From: Porodaedalea pini
Lineage: Eukaryota > Basidiomycota > Agaricomycetes > Hymenochaetales > Hymenochaetaceae
Assembly (NCBI GenBank): GCA_002794775.1
Contig: NBAY01000111.1
Coordinates: 26,513 to 90,512, forward strand
Reading direction: 5' to 3'
DNA: 64,000 nucleotides
The notes beneath the pieces are model-generated. The model saw nothing but the letters and a program-made list of their open reading frames with translations, had not been told where the DNA came from and ran no database searches. Numbering within the stretch: position 1 is the stretch's first letter; each line of letters begins with the position of its first letter. Shown one piece after another: positions 49,039-60,500 of this stretch. Both the position numbers and the translations under genes were made by a program.

Positions 49039-49511
49039 AACGTAGCTTGGTCAGTCTGGATCCCAACGGGCTGATGCAGGGAGGGCCCATTGCTGTTTGT
49101 CAGTGAGATCTATCTTGACGATGGCAGAGGAACAGGGATCGGTTGTGCATTCGATCTGGGGTTACACCAATGTTGAACGGGTTCGTCGGCGAGGTTGATG
49201 ATGAGGCGGAAAGACACGGCAGAGATAACAATCAACAACAACATTGATGACTGAACACATAATGTCACCCACGTCCAGGTTAAGTGGCTCCTCCACCAAA
49301 GGGAAATGCAGAGAGCCAGGGTTGGGAAAAGTTGGTTGCAAAGTTTATGTAATACACAAATGTCCAAAAACGTCCAGGCAGGGTTGAGGGTTGTCGTTTA
49401 GGAGGTTTACACTTCAAGTCCGTCGAGGGGAGCACTCCTCTAGACTGAGTGAAGGTGAGTCAACAGCAACAATGTATGCTGGGGATGAGCCTGGGTGAGG
49501 TTCTGCTTTTA
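49039..49511 (-). other. C1 leader region with primer-binding site
   Basis: Corresponds to the C2 leader. The 11-base primer-binding sequence GTTCTGCTTTT (plus strand) lies directly beside the LTR at about 49500-49510, as in C2. Confidence 0.65.
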
Positions 49512-49936
49512 TGTTAGGCGGGAGTCCAGGAGACGACTCGGACTGGGCAGGCCTTGGCTGACTGTCGTCTGGGACGTGCTGTACTCGAGCAGGGACTCAG
49601 GGCACGCTATACTCAGGCTAGGTCGTCACAGAGGTAAGAGGATTAATACAAGACTAAACTAATACAAGGGGGATGAGTCTCACCTAGGTTGTCACGGAGG
49701 TAAGAGGAAAAGCAGAACAAGGAGTTCATGCAATTCCTGAGACCTTATATAGCAACGACCATGAGACTATATTACCTAATGTTACCTAAACAAACAGAAT
49801 GGAACGAATGAAGGTCATGTGAAAAGAGTGTGGGAAATGATTGAAAAAGATGATTAATTATAATGAAAAGGAACGATTAAAAGAAAAGAAATGACAAAAA
49901 GGAAAATAAAAGAAGGGAAAAGTTCAAATCCTGACA
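49512..49936 (-). repeat. 5' LTR of C1
   Basis: TGTTAGGCGGGAGTCC to AATCCTGACA, 425 bp, decayed at CpG sites like its partner. The internal AAAAGCAGAAC and TATATA box are kept. Confidence 0.85.
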
Positions 49937-50038
49937 ACGGAACTTGACCGGAACGAGGGTATTGACCCACTAGACACGTCTCCCTCAAACTCAATCATCT
50001 GATTCCCATTCACTAACAACCGGAACTCAGTATTATCA

Positions 50039-52280
50039 CCGCTTGATGCTTGCTGTCAAAGAAGTCAGTCGAGTATCCTGGGAAATGCTTTGTCAGAGAA
50101 ATGTCAGGGTGCTCGCCAAACACAGTTGATGTCCACTCCCAGACACCACCATTAGAGCCTGCACCACTGCTACAACCAGCTGTTGGTCTGCAAGGAGCTA
50201 AACAAATATTCATCTGGACAGTCAGTGAAGACTCATGGGACAGGATGCCAGTTCCGGAAGCCAACATTTGTGCTGTGTTCGAAACCAATTTTGTACTTGT
50301 CTAGGAAGAGGCACAACTCTGGCTCAGTAGGGAGTCGACCACCCTTCGACTGCACATATATCTGGAGTTGATCATACAATGTGAGCATGGGCCAGTGCTC
50401 TGCAATAGACATCAGCACAAGGCCATGCACCATCCTGACCTATAAGAAGTTAGTCATTATGAGAGAAAGGGTATAACCAAACAAGACCGACCAGAATTTG
50501 GCCATCTTCCTCCGTCCAGCTCACAGGGAGACCACCCTCCCTGTTCAAATGCTCCCAGAAAGCCCGGAACTCACCATTTGTAATGGGCTACCAGTCGACA
50601 TGGAAGCATGTGACTTCAACCTCCCAGCATGGTGACTTGTTGTCCCACCTGAATGCATGCTCAAGGATATCGTCTGCTAGGCTGGGAACTATATCGTCTG
50701 ACTCCACATCATCGTGGCCCATTGCGAGCATTGCTGGACTGAGGATCACAAAGGGGGAAGAGGGTGCAGGGATGTGTGCCCATTGCTTAGCAAGTGTGGT
50801 CCATGGCAGAGTCGAGAAGCCAGGTGGTGGAAGTATCCCAGTTCCAGCACGCTGGATGAGCATGTACAAAAGTGTCTGTCATGTACTATCAGAACAAGTT
50901 AAGTTTTAAAGAAAGAAAAATCCAACCTCAATGTGGAATCCCTCATGCTCAAGGGTCATCTGTAAGACATGGGCAATGCTCCTGTTGAGTTTGCGCTTGC
51001 CAGAATCAAAGTCATCATATAGCTGCATCAGGTGCTCTTGCACATGGTTGTGGTATGCGACTATCTCCACCAGGGTTGGCCAGTCCTCGTTGGCTTCGGA
51101 CAATTCTGAGTGGGACTAAAGAGATTACACATTATGAGCTTGTAGACCGTAGAGGCTCTGAAGAGGAATGTACATGGCAATGGTCAGGATTGTCGATGTG
51201 AGGGTCAATGTCACACTATATAAGAATCAAAAGGGAGAGCCAGAACAGTCTGCAGATTGCCTGACCTCAAAGATCTGGGTATAGTTCCTCAGCTCTGTAT
51301 ATGGCTCCTTGAATAAGTGTGATAGGAGAATATTCAAGAATCTGCATTTCCTCTCAATGAGTCAGCTCTACAGTGAAATGAAGAAATCTCACGTTGGGAT
51401 ATGTCCAATGTAGAACAAGCACTTATGGTGCAAGTTGATTGGGTTCTGGTGCAGCATCTCTGGCAGGATCATCCTGAGCATTACAAGATCTCATGCTGTC
51501 CAGAGAATGCACCACTCTTCACACGTCGGCAGACCAAAAGGATTGACCTTTTCCACATTACAGGACAGTGGCATGAGGGAAGGGAATGAGAAGGGTGCCC
51601 GTTTGAGTAGGTAGAGCTTGCTGCCAGAGACAGGCATACAATAGATAAGATGCAGGCCAGCTGACGTGAAAACATTGAGCATGTCATTGTGAGACAACTT
51701 TGTGGGTGAGATGGTTTGGTGCTGGAGCTCAAGCAAGGTGGTCTTGCCAGTGACAATTGATTTGAAATATCTAGCCGGTTCTGGAAAAGAATTAGCGAAA
51801 AGACAGGTTTGGAATGGGTTTCAATGCTCACTGTTGGAAGCCCAGGTATAGAACATCGATGCTTTCCCAAGCATTATACCAACCACACATATAACCTCAC
51901 TCAGTGTTCACTCAGGTTTACACTGGGGCTCATCAGCAAGACCTATTGCAAGCAGCAAATGTGACTTTGAGCCCATGCAATCCTTGCCAAGCAGCAGGTG
52001 ATGCAGAAATGCATCCAGCTCAGAAGAGGACTCGCAAGGTGGTGAGATGACGAGCAGATGGCTCACCTCTGCCAAAGCCAAATGGTTGTCCTCCATATGT
52101 GATGTCACTGCAAACGACTTGGAGAAATGTGAAGAGGGTGAAGATGAGGATGATTCTGGAGAAGCTAAGCGTATCAACTGAGGCGAGGACATTGTCGGGA
52201 TTGTTGATAAAAATTGCAACTTTTGCAAGGCAGACGAGGGAAGTGAGAATGGAGGAGCAACAGTGGCACAAGCCTTTCTT
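50039..52280 (-). pseudogene. EGT1: EGT1 (ergothioneine synthase-type) gene, 5' larger part, broken
   Basis: From right to left on the minus strand: GLPTCEEWCILWTA and HKCLFYIGHIPTFLNI; then EDWPTLVEIVAYHNHVQEHL with LEHEGFH (DinB-type metal-binding helix); then YMLIQRAGTGILPPPGF, GHDDVESDD and FRWDNKSPCWEVEV. Next come ITNGEFRAFW, KGGRLPTEPELCLFLDK and NVGFRNWHPVP. Last is NGGVWEWTSTVFGEHP...GYSTDFFDSKHQA, ending at the LTR. This order (DinB fold plus formylglycine-enzyme-like domain) is that of fungal Egt1, which builds the sulfoxide of hercynine and cysteine. A TAG replaces Gln after FHVDW, a frameshift lies after NWHPVP, and the insertion removes the end. The N-terminal methyltransferase was not recognised with certainty; 51900-52280 may belong to it. 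Confidence 0.8.
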
Positions 52281-54452
52281 ATATTATTTTAGTGCAAAAA
52301 AAAACATGTGAACCTCTAATAAAGAGAAAGGAGCTAGGCAGATACCAGGGAATGAAAACAACACATTTCGATGATGGACAGTGAAGGTAAGACCACAGAA
52401 GACAAGAGGCACCCTGGATTACATCCTGCTTGCAGATTGGTGAATGGAAATGGTCAAGTATGGAACCAGCCCTGTGAATAATCTAAGGGGGATGCCAAAA
52501 GTGCCATGCACTATTGCACATTGAGATAGGCTTTTGTGCTTCACAGCAACCAAGCTCCATTATCTCTCAATGAAAGAAAATGGTCAAAAATGAGCAGAAT
52601 ATTGTTCTCACTGACAAGAAGCACACAAATACCTTGTATATTACATTGAAATATCCTCTAGTATCATTCAAAGCCAGCAGATGAAGACTGCAGCACCGGC
52701 CTTTTGTTCCATAGGGCAAAGATACTGATGTCTATAGGAATGTGGCCACCCTCGTGATGAACCCCAGAATTTTTGCAATAGTCAAGATCTGATTACAAAG
52801 GACATGTAGAGCAAAGACATGCCTAGGCAAAGGGCATGGTGCCTGGAAAAAGGGGGGTGGAGAAGAGACACACATTGAGCAATGAAGGAGCTCAATGCCC
52901 TGATGAGAGTGAACTGTAGACAGAATATACCTATCTTCCAAGCAAATCTGACCATGCCAAGCACCACTCATAGTCCTCCAGGATATCATGTCCTGAATGC
53001 CTCAAGGCACCTTTGATGGCAAGCAAATTGTACACTCCTGAAGTGTGAGTGTTATGGGAGGTGACAGTACATCACAATAAGTAACTCAAGGATCAGCTCA
53101 TCATTGGACACAGAGACACTACCAGAAGTTCAGGAGAGAAAGTGAGGGGCATGTCTTTGGCAAGACAGAGAGCAGAGATAGTAGTGGCATGAGAGAAAGA
53201 GTACCAGGACACATTTTGGATGTGCTTGAATTAACTGAGCACACCATCACTGAGCATGCCATCAATATATTTGGAAGCTGTTACTCACCTACTAAACCTG
53301 AACTATAAATCTTCAGGGAGACTGTGGTGAACCTTGTCAATACAAATCTCTTCTGCAACATGAACTCTTGCCTCATATCAGCTGTCTTTCACACAGTAGA
53401 ACTCAGATTCAGACATCTAAGTCATGTTACATTGCTTGATTGCCTTCTGAAATACTCTCGGACTTTTTCGTTGAATGTCTACCTGTAGTCAAAGTGAACA
53501 GATACAATCTGTTCACTGACAAAGCAATGCACAGAGCAAGTGCAGAAGCTGGATATCTAATAAGGAAGCACATCTTAATGTCTCACAAGTCTGCCAGCTC
53601 TGAAGGACAGTTGCACTTTCAACCACACAGTTGTGGGCTGTAGTGTGTTTTCAAAATGGCTTCTATGAATGCGGAGCCAGCGTGGAACATAATGCTATAC
53701 TAACTTTTCTTGAGTGATCTCTTAATGCCCCTCTGGACATAGTCATTGTTATAAAGGAGTCTTTCGATTCGTCCCTTTCTGAACTGCTCAGTGTATTTGA
53801 TCCATCGTGTGCTGTCTTGCTGGTACTGCAAGTAAGATCAAATAGTGAATCTTGTTAATCGCAGTTCCACTGGGGTTGAATGGACTAGTTGTTAAGTCAA
53901 AACTTTTCTCAGTTGTTCATTTTACTAAGGATTTTGATTTCTTGTACTGATAGATTGTAACCTGTAAAAGTTAGTAGTTTAAGATGTCCTAATTCACTTT
54001 ACCAATTTTCTTTCTTGAAGATCTTGAGTAGTCCACCAAGGATTTCCAGCTTTTTACTTTAGACTTTCACTGAGTCTCTTTCACTGAATACTTGAGTTTC
54101 CTTAACTCAAGCAACTACTTGCTGATTTTCACACTTAGATTTTGAGTTTGGCTAATGAGGTTGGACCTGGTCACTAGCTAGCTAAAGAGGGTTAGTTTGC
54201 TGTCAGTTAGCTGAGAATTATCTTATTAGAATACTCTAGTGAGTATCTCTCTTGAGTGACAATTCACTTGGCTGTCTGTCTTATTAGGGAATTTCCATCT
54301 CCCTCCTTCTTGCTAGCAGCTCTGAGGCCCTTCCTTTATACTATTTTCTGTGTTCTATAAATAGGTCTAGAGGTCTGGACATACTTGTTCCAGAACCTTC
54401 TCAACCTTTACATATCATTCCAGACCACCACCAAAATGTTCTAGTACATTCC
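52281..54452. other. Gene-poor, CpG-poor stretch, nothing recognised
   Basis: About 2.2 kb with short open frames only (for example 52732-52989 minus and 53440-53643 plus), none with a known motif. Base composition is AT-rich with few CpG, as expected of old methylated repeat DNA. The N-terminal part of EGT1 may lie decayed at the left edge. Confidence 0.4.
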
Positions 54453-54889
54453 TGTCAGCGACGGACTACGGGTATGCAAAGAGGTAACTGGGTCACGTGG
54501 AACTCAGTCAAAGGAAGAGAGGGGAGAGAGAGAGAGCGGTGAGCCAGGGTATCTGACACAGCTCAAGGAGGGGATACAGCTTCTGGATGTAGCCAGGTAG
54601 AATTGACCAGGTCAAAACTAAAGGGTAAGTACAGGAGAACTACCTACTTATATACCCTTCAGTGGCTGTGCACAGACCAGGGAATTAACTACTACATAAG
54701 GATAGATAATAGAACATCATGGAACTTCATAGAACAATGATATCATAGGATTGGTCAGTGAGTAAGGAGAACGTAATAAATAAGGAGTAAGCAGGAATAA
54801 GCATGATTAGTGATGAGTAGATAAGATAAGATAAGGGAAACTGGTAAGAGAAGAGAATAATAAAAATAGTTAAAAAAGCATCCATGATA
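54453..54889 (-). repeat. 3' LTR of element B
   Basis: TGTCAGCGACGG to CATCCATGATA, 437 bp, matching the solo copy at 40064-40509 (which ends CATGACA). A purine-rich tract on the minus strand (AAGGAGAGGGTCA) borders it, the expected polypurine tract. Confidence 0.8.
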
Positions 54890-54951
54890 TGACCCTCTCC
54901 TTCAAGGCGAGCATCCCGATCGCCCATGTTCCCTACCCTGGAACTTACCGG

Positions 54952-56058
54952 TGTAACACCAACCGGTTCGTTGGGCACGGAACGAGCGGAACGAGCGGAA
55001 CGCACGCGATGTACGTCACGAAGTCGAAGAGCCTCGACTCGGCAATCGAGCAAAGCGGTACACCCGGGTCGGCGGTGATTACCCGAACACGGAACGCACG
55101 CAACGGCCGGATCGCATGCATCAGCTACTCGGACCGACCCCGGTGCACTTATCTGTGCGCGTGTCCACTCGACCCTGCCAAAGGTTCGTTCATTTGCCTT
55201 TGTCTAACGAACATGCGGCAGCCCGGCATTGGTCGTTCCGGCTCCGTACAAAGGATCCCGAAGCTCACCGACGCTACGCCAAGTCAACACGCGCCGTCCC
55301 CGCCTTTCAGTAGTTCGGATCGTGGAGCCGCTCAAAGGAAACACTCAGGAGGCTCAGTGGTAGGACAATAGAGGACTCGTCTTATTTTATTTCGCCTTTC
55401 ATGTTTACGCAGGACACTTGTTTAGTATTTATAGAGCGTCGAATGTTGTAGATAGAACAGCAATTCCACCCCCGAGTTTCGACGCCTAACTTCGTGTGCT
55501 ATCTCTCAGGACTGTCTCTAGGTACGCCTCGGTGCCTCAGTGACTCGAAATGCTCACCTTGACTTCGTTTTATTCGCGTTGCGCCCGTTGCGCTCGTTCC
55601 GTCCGTTCCGTCCTTACCTCGTTTCGCTTCGTTCTCGTTATCTCGACTTCGACTCCCTCTCGTCTCTTATCTTCTGAATTAAGTCCCGTATCTCGCCCCG
55701 CTCTCTGGTACTCCAGACGACGTCTGTTGAGCACAGGGACCAGCCGTCCATCCTGAGGACAATCCCGCTCCGAGAAAGTCGTGTTAGTATTAGCGCGTCT
55801 CCGTGTCTTCCGACACAGCCACCGACGATCCCCCACACATCTCGAGCGCTCCGCCGGCGCTACGCTTCGAACACTTCCCTATTAGTACGCTTCGTCGATT
55901 CCGTTGCCCCTGACACACCGGAACGCACGCAACCCGAATCCTGCGATCCGGAACCCACGGAACTCGACCGGAACGAGGGTATTGACCCATTAGACACGTC
56001 TCCCTCGAACTCAATCATCTGATTCCTATTCACTAACAACCGGAACTCAGAATTATCA
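54952..56058 (+). repeat. Solo LTR of family A inside element B
   Basis: 1107 bp, TGTAACACC to AATTATCA, flanked by CCGG on both sides. It is about 12 bp longer than the other copies, mostly from an extra AGCGGAACG-like unit near 54980. It retains many CpG sites that are TpG or CpA in the other two copies. Confidence 0.85.
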
Positions 56059-56117
56059 CCGGCCTACCACTGTGCCACTCCTTCCCGTCTCTCAGGCTCC
56101 ATCATTTTGAATATGGG

Positions 56118-57101
56118 TCAGAACTTTAGCTGTGACATTGCTAAGGTATTGAGTATACGCAGGGTGCTTGGAGTCGACTTATGAAATTTGTCCATAGCCT
56201 TCTGAGAGTTCGTCAGGTTTGCAATCGGTTCCCAGGTGCGCTCTTCGTTCGGATACCCTTTCCAGTGTATGAGGTATTTGAGCTTTCCTCGCTCTAGCTT
56301 GGAGTCGACAATCTTTTTGACCTCATATTCTGGCACATTGTCGATAATCTCAGGCAGGGGTGGAGGATCTCGCTTCTGTGACATATACTGTGGCTCGTTG
56401 TATGGGGAGAGGAGCACTTCATTGAAAACCAGATAGACTTTCTTCCATGTATGTGGTAGTTTAAGCCTATATGCTGATGTGCCGACTTTCTTTTCAATGA
56501 TAAAAGGCCCATGGTGTTTGTCTCCCAGCTTCTTCATAGGATGATCTGTCTTTAGGTGAGTTCCTTCGAGCATGACCTTATCCCCAGGTTTATACTCAAT
56601 GGATTCTCCCTTTGTCCTGTTGTAGAAGCGCTTCATGGTTTCGGCCGCATGCTTTAATGATGATTTGGTTTCCTCTCTGACCTTGGCCATTCAGTTGGTG
56701 AATTGCTTGGCAGACTCATTGGTTGATTCGCATCTAGGATTCGTACCCTTGTATGGGTGTCTCCCATGGTTGATGAAAAAAGGTGACGCTCCTGTCGACG
56801 TCTGTTCCTTGTCGTTGTATGCGAATTCTGCTAGTGCAAGCCATTCTGCCCAATCTGACTGATGGTGGTTAACAAAGAGACAGAGGTACTGTTCGATCTC
56901 TTGGTTTATCTGTTCTGTCTGACCATCCGTTTGTGGGTGATATGCCATTGACAGGTTTCCCTCGATGCCCAATAACCGGTATAGTTTGTTCATAAATTTG
57001 GACTCAAACTGTGATCCTCTGTCATGAATAAACTTGTGTGGTATGCCATGTAGCCTGAAGACATGGTCTCGGTAGAGCTTCACCATCCCTTCTGACATTA
57101 T
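56118..57101 (-). pseudogene. Element B pol: integrase core end and chromodomain
   Basis: Minus strand: SEGMVKLYRDHVFRLHGIPHKFIHDRGSQF (second catalytic Asp), AYHPQTDGQTEQINQEIEQYL (catalytic Glu), then a TGA at 56691 in place of Trp (FTN-stop-MAKVREE). The C-terminal part ends in a chromodomain, YEVKKIVDSKLERGKLKYLIHWKGYPNEERTWEP, typical of chromoviruses that target heterochromatin. It joins the part at 63360-64000 across C2. Confidence 0.82.
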
Positions 57102-57525
57102 TGTTAGGCGGGAGTTCGGGAGACGACTCGGACTGGGCAGGCCTCGGCTGACTGTCGTCTGGGACGTGCTATACTCGAGCAGGAGCTCGGGACACGCTGT
57201 ACTCAGGCTAGGTCGACGCGGAGGTAAGAGGATTAATACAAGACTAGACTAATACAAGGGGGACGAGTCTCACCTAGGTCGACGCGGAGGTAAGAGGAAA
57301 AGCAGAACAAGGAGTTCATGCGATTCCTGAGACCTTATATAGCGACGACCGTGAGACTATATTACCTAACATTACATAACGAGTGGGAATGGAACGAATG
57401 AAGGTCGTGTAGAGGGAGTGTGGGAAGTGATTGGAAAGATGATTAAAGATAATGAAAAGGAGCAATTAACAGAAACGAAAAAGGAAAAGGGGAAATAAAG
57501 AAAAGGGGAAGTTCGAGTCCTGACA
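57102..57525 (-). repeat. 3' LTR of C2
   Basis: TGTTAGGCGGGAG to GAGTCCTGACA on the plus strand. It contains a 25 bp direct repeat (57208-57232 and 57274-57298, starting CTAGGTCGACGCGG), spaced 66 bp. The same repeat is in the right LTR. Confidence 0.9.
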
Positions 57526-57540
57526 TTACCCCCCCCTCAA
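57526..57540 (-). other. Polypurine tract of C2, also coding
   Basis: Minus strand TTGAGGGGGGGGTAA directly before the 3' LTR. It is the usual start site of plus-strand DNA synthesis. Its last three bases are the pol stop codon, so the tract encodes the last residues (LRGG) of the polyprotein. Confidence 0.8.
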
Positions 57541-60500
57541 GGTTGGGCGTCCCGACCAACCAAGATCGCGGTCGTCTGGCTCGGTGTCGACGAAGAGCGG
57601 ACGGAGTCGTGAGCGAGGGATATCGAGTTTGCGGGGAGCACCGGGGTGTTTGAGGTAGAATTCAGCAATTGCCTCCTTTGCGTTCTCGCCGAAGTCCGTC
57701 TCCGGTTGCCAGGTCGGTTCGTTGTACCCGACCCACTTGACGAGGTACTGTAGTTTACCTCGGTGCAGACGTGAGTCAATGACCTCTTCAACCTCATATT
57801 CCTCTTCGTTGTCGACGATTTCCGGTGGTGGCGGTGGCGGTAGCTTCTGGCTCTCAAACGACGGTTCAACGGCGGGTTTCAACAGGGCTTCGTTGAAGAC
57901 AGGGTGGACCTTTTTCCATCGCTTCGGGAGTTTGAGCTTGTACGCGCTCGCTCCTACCTTGTCGACGACGTCAAAGGGGCCATACCATTTGTCTGCAAGT
58001 TTCTTTGTCGGCGAGTCCGTACTGATGTTTCGCCCGTCAAGGAAGACCTTGTCGCCAGCCTTGTATTCCACCGATGCTCCTGCCGTCCGGTCATGGTAGC
58101 GTTTCATGTCTTCTGCTGCCTTGACCAGATTGTCTCTTGCCGCGCGATGGGTCTCCTTGATGTGCTTCGCGAATTCTTCTGCCGACATGTTGGTAGAGGA
58201 AGTTCGTACGGCGTCGAAGCTCCTAGGGTGACGTCCAGTGTTCGCGTAGAAGGGTGACATCTTTGTCGCCGAGTGTTCTCGGTTGTTGTAGGCGAACTCT
58301 GCGAGAGGGAGCCAGTCTTTCCAGTCTGACTGCCGATGGTCGACGAAGAGCCGGAGGTACTGTTCGAGCTCTTGGTTGACGCGTTCCGTCTGACCGTCCG
58401 TTTGCGGGTGATACGCCGTCGACGGGTTGCCTTCGATGTGTAGGAGTTTGTACAGCTCCCTCATCATTGATGCGTCAAACTGCGTGCCTCGGTCATGGAT
58501 GATCTTTTTTGGCAAGCCATGGAGACGGAAGACGTGGTCGCGGTACAGTTGAGCCATGCCTTCCGCTGACAATTTTGTCGTCGTCGGGATCGCGTGCATC
58601 TGTTTCGAGAACCTATCGACGAAAACGCAGATTGCATTGTGCCCCTTGGAGTCCGGGAGTTCTCCGATGAGGTCGACCGTGACAATTTCCCAGGGACCTT
58701 CAGGGACTGCGTTTGGATGAAGTGGCCTCGACCTTGATGCCCTCAGAGCCTTTGTTCGTTGGCAGCGGTCACATCCTCGGACGTATGCTCGGACATCGGA
58801 GAACATCGACGCCCACCAGAAGTCTCGACGTACCAGTTCGACCGTCTTCGACGATCCCGGATGTCCTGCCAGGGTCGAGTCGTGGCACTCCCTCAACACC
58901 GCTTCTTTCATCGTCGACGGCACGTACACCTTGCCTTTCATTCGCCACAACCCGTCGACTTCTACCATATTCGTCGGCCTTTCCGACTCGTCTTGTGCCC
59001 TCTGCGCTTCACCCACTCGTTCCAACACTTCATCCCGCGACGTCCTCACTATTCCACGATTCAACCACTTTTCCTTAATGAAGACGATGCCGTCGTTGTC
59101 ATCCTGGCCCTTGTCATAACCTGCCTTGCGCGATAATAGGTCCGCTTTGCCCATCGTCTTCCCCGACTTGTGTTCGAGGTGGAAGTCAAACTCTTCGAGT
59201 TCGGTTCGCCAGCGGGCTTGACGGTAGCTCAGCTTCTGCGCTGACCTGAAGTAGGTGAGGTTAGCGTGGTCGGACCAGATTTCGATCGTGTGGCGAGCGC
59301 CGAGGAGGTATTGTCGCCATTCCTTGAGCGCCGAAACGATCGCGAGCATCTCCTTGTCGTAGATCTCGTAGTTTCGTTCAGCGGGTAGGAGCGCTTCTGA
59401 CCTATAGGCAATCACCCTCCACTTCCCTTCCTGTTTTTGCAACAACACACCGCCGAGCGCAAAGTTTGACGAGTCCGCTTCTACGCGGAAAGGACCCTCG
59501 TCGTTGGCGATGGCTAGGACTGGAGGTGAGCAGAGACGTCGTCTCAGCTCCTCGAACGCTTCCTGCTGTTCGGTCTCCCATACCCAGTCCTTCTTGCCCG
59601 TTAACGACGTCAGCGGATGGACCACCTTACTGTAGTCCTTGATGAACCGTCGTAGCCAGTTACCCATGCCGAGGAATTGTTGTAGCTGTTTCAGGTTTCG
59701 TGGGACCGGCCAGTTCGCAATCGCCTCCGTCTTTGCTGGGTCAGCCTTGATCTCGCCATTACCGATGATGTGGCCGAGGTATTTGACGACCTTGGCGTCA
59801 AATTCGCACTTCTCCGGCTTCAGGTACAGGCCATTCTCTCGCAGGATCTGAAGGATGCGCCTCGACGTGTCTATATGTTCCTCAATGGTCTCCGAGAGGA
59901 TCAATATGTCGTCGAGGTATACGATGATCAGGTTAGCGTAAATCAGTTCCTTGAAGATGTGATTGACAAAAGCCTGGAACGTTGCCGGGGTGTTGCAGAG
60001 ACCAAAGAACATGACCGTCGGTTCGAAGAGGCCCATGTTTGTGCGAAACGCTGCCTTCCATTCGTCACCCTCGCGGATCCGGATATTGTAGTACCCCCAG
60101 CGAAGGTCAAGCTTAGTGATGTACTTCGCCTTCTTGACCTTGTCGACGAGTTCGTCAATGAGAGGGAGGGGATACTTGTTCTTGATTGTACCGTCATTGA
60201 GCTTACGGTAATCCTGGATCGGGCGTAGCGATTTGTCGGCCTTCTTAATGAAGAAGAAGGGCGACGCCATGGGCGATATCGATCGTCGAATGCGACCCGA
60301 CTTCAAGTTCTCATCGAGGAAGTCCTTGAGTGACTGTTGCTCTGTTGGCGTGAGCGGGTAGATTTTACAGTCACTTGGTTTGAAGTCGGGCTTCAAGTCG
60401 ATGACGTGGTCCCACGGTCGGTGTTCCGGTAGCTTTTCGAAGCCTTTTTCGCTAAAGACGTCGGCGTAGTCGTTGAGGTATGCGGGCCAGGACTCCTTGT

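Larger units (their letters stand above)
43666..49936 (-). mobile_element. Element C1: full-length but decayed Ty3/gypsy chromovirus-type copy
   Basis: Two LTRs of 425 bp (43666-44090 and 49512-49936), target duplication ACAGA/ACGGA (43661-43665 and 49937-49941, one G to A change). The interior is co-linear with C2. Gag and pol are interrupted by many stops and frameshifts. It is inserted in the 3' LTR of element A. Confidence 0.87.
32647..50038 (+). mobile_element. Element A: Ty3/gypsy retrotransposon with nested insertions
   Basis: Bounded by two LTRs of 1095 bp each (the right one with C1 removed) and flanked by CCGC on both sides (ACCGC if LTR end and target base are not separated). The host reading frame continues across the junction, which confirms the ends. 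Inside are decayed gag and pol on the plus strand, a solo LTR of family B (40064-40509), an antisense Zn2Cys6-like gene (about 40800-42537), and C1 in the 3' LTR. Without the insertions the element is about 10.7 kb. Confidence 0.85.
42668..50038 (+). repeat. 3' LTR of element A, split by element C1
   Basis: LTR sequence 42668-43665 continues at 49942-50038. Removing C1 and one copy of its 5 bp target duplication gives 1095 bp, equal to the 5' LTR. The end ATTATCA is followed by CCGC and then EGT1 coding sequence. Confidence 0.85.

Noticed and set aside
32647..50042. Choice between a 4 bp and a 5 bp target duplication for family A
   Set aside because: CCGC/CCGG with a CA-ending LTR and ACCGC/ACCGG with a TC-ending LTR fit equally well. 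I kept the conventional CA end and did not claim the size.
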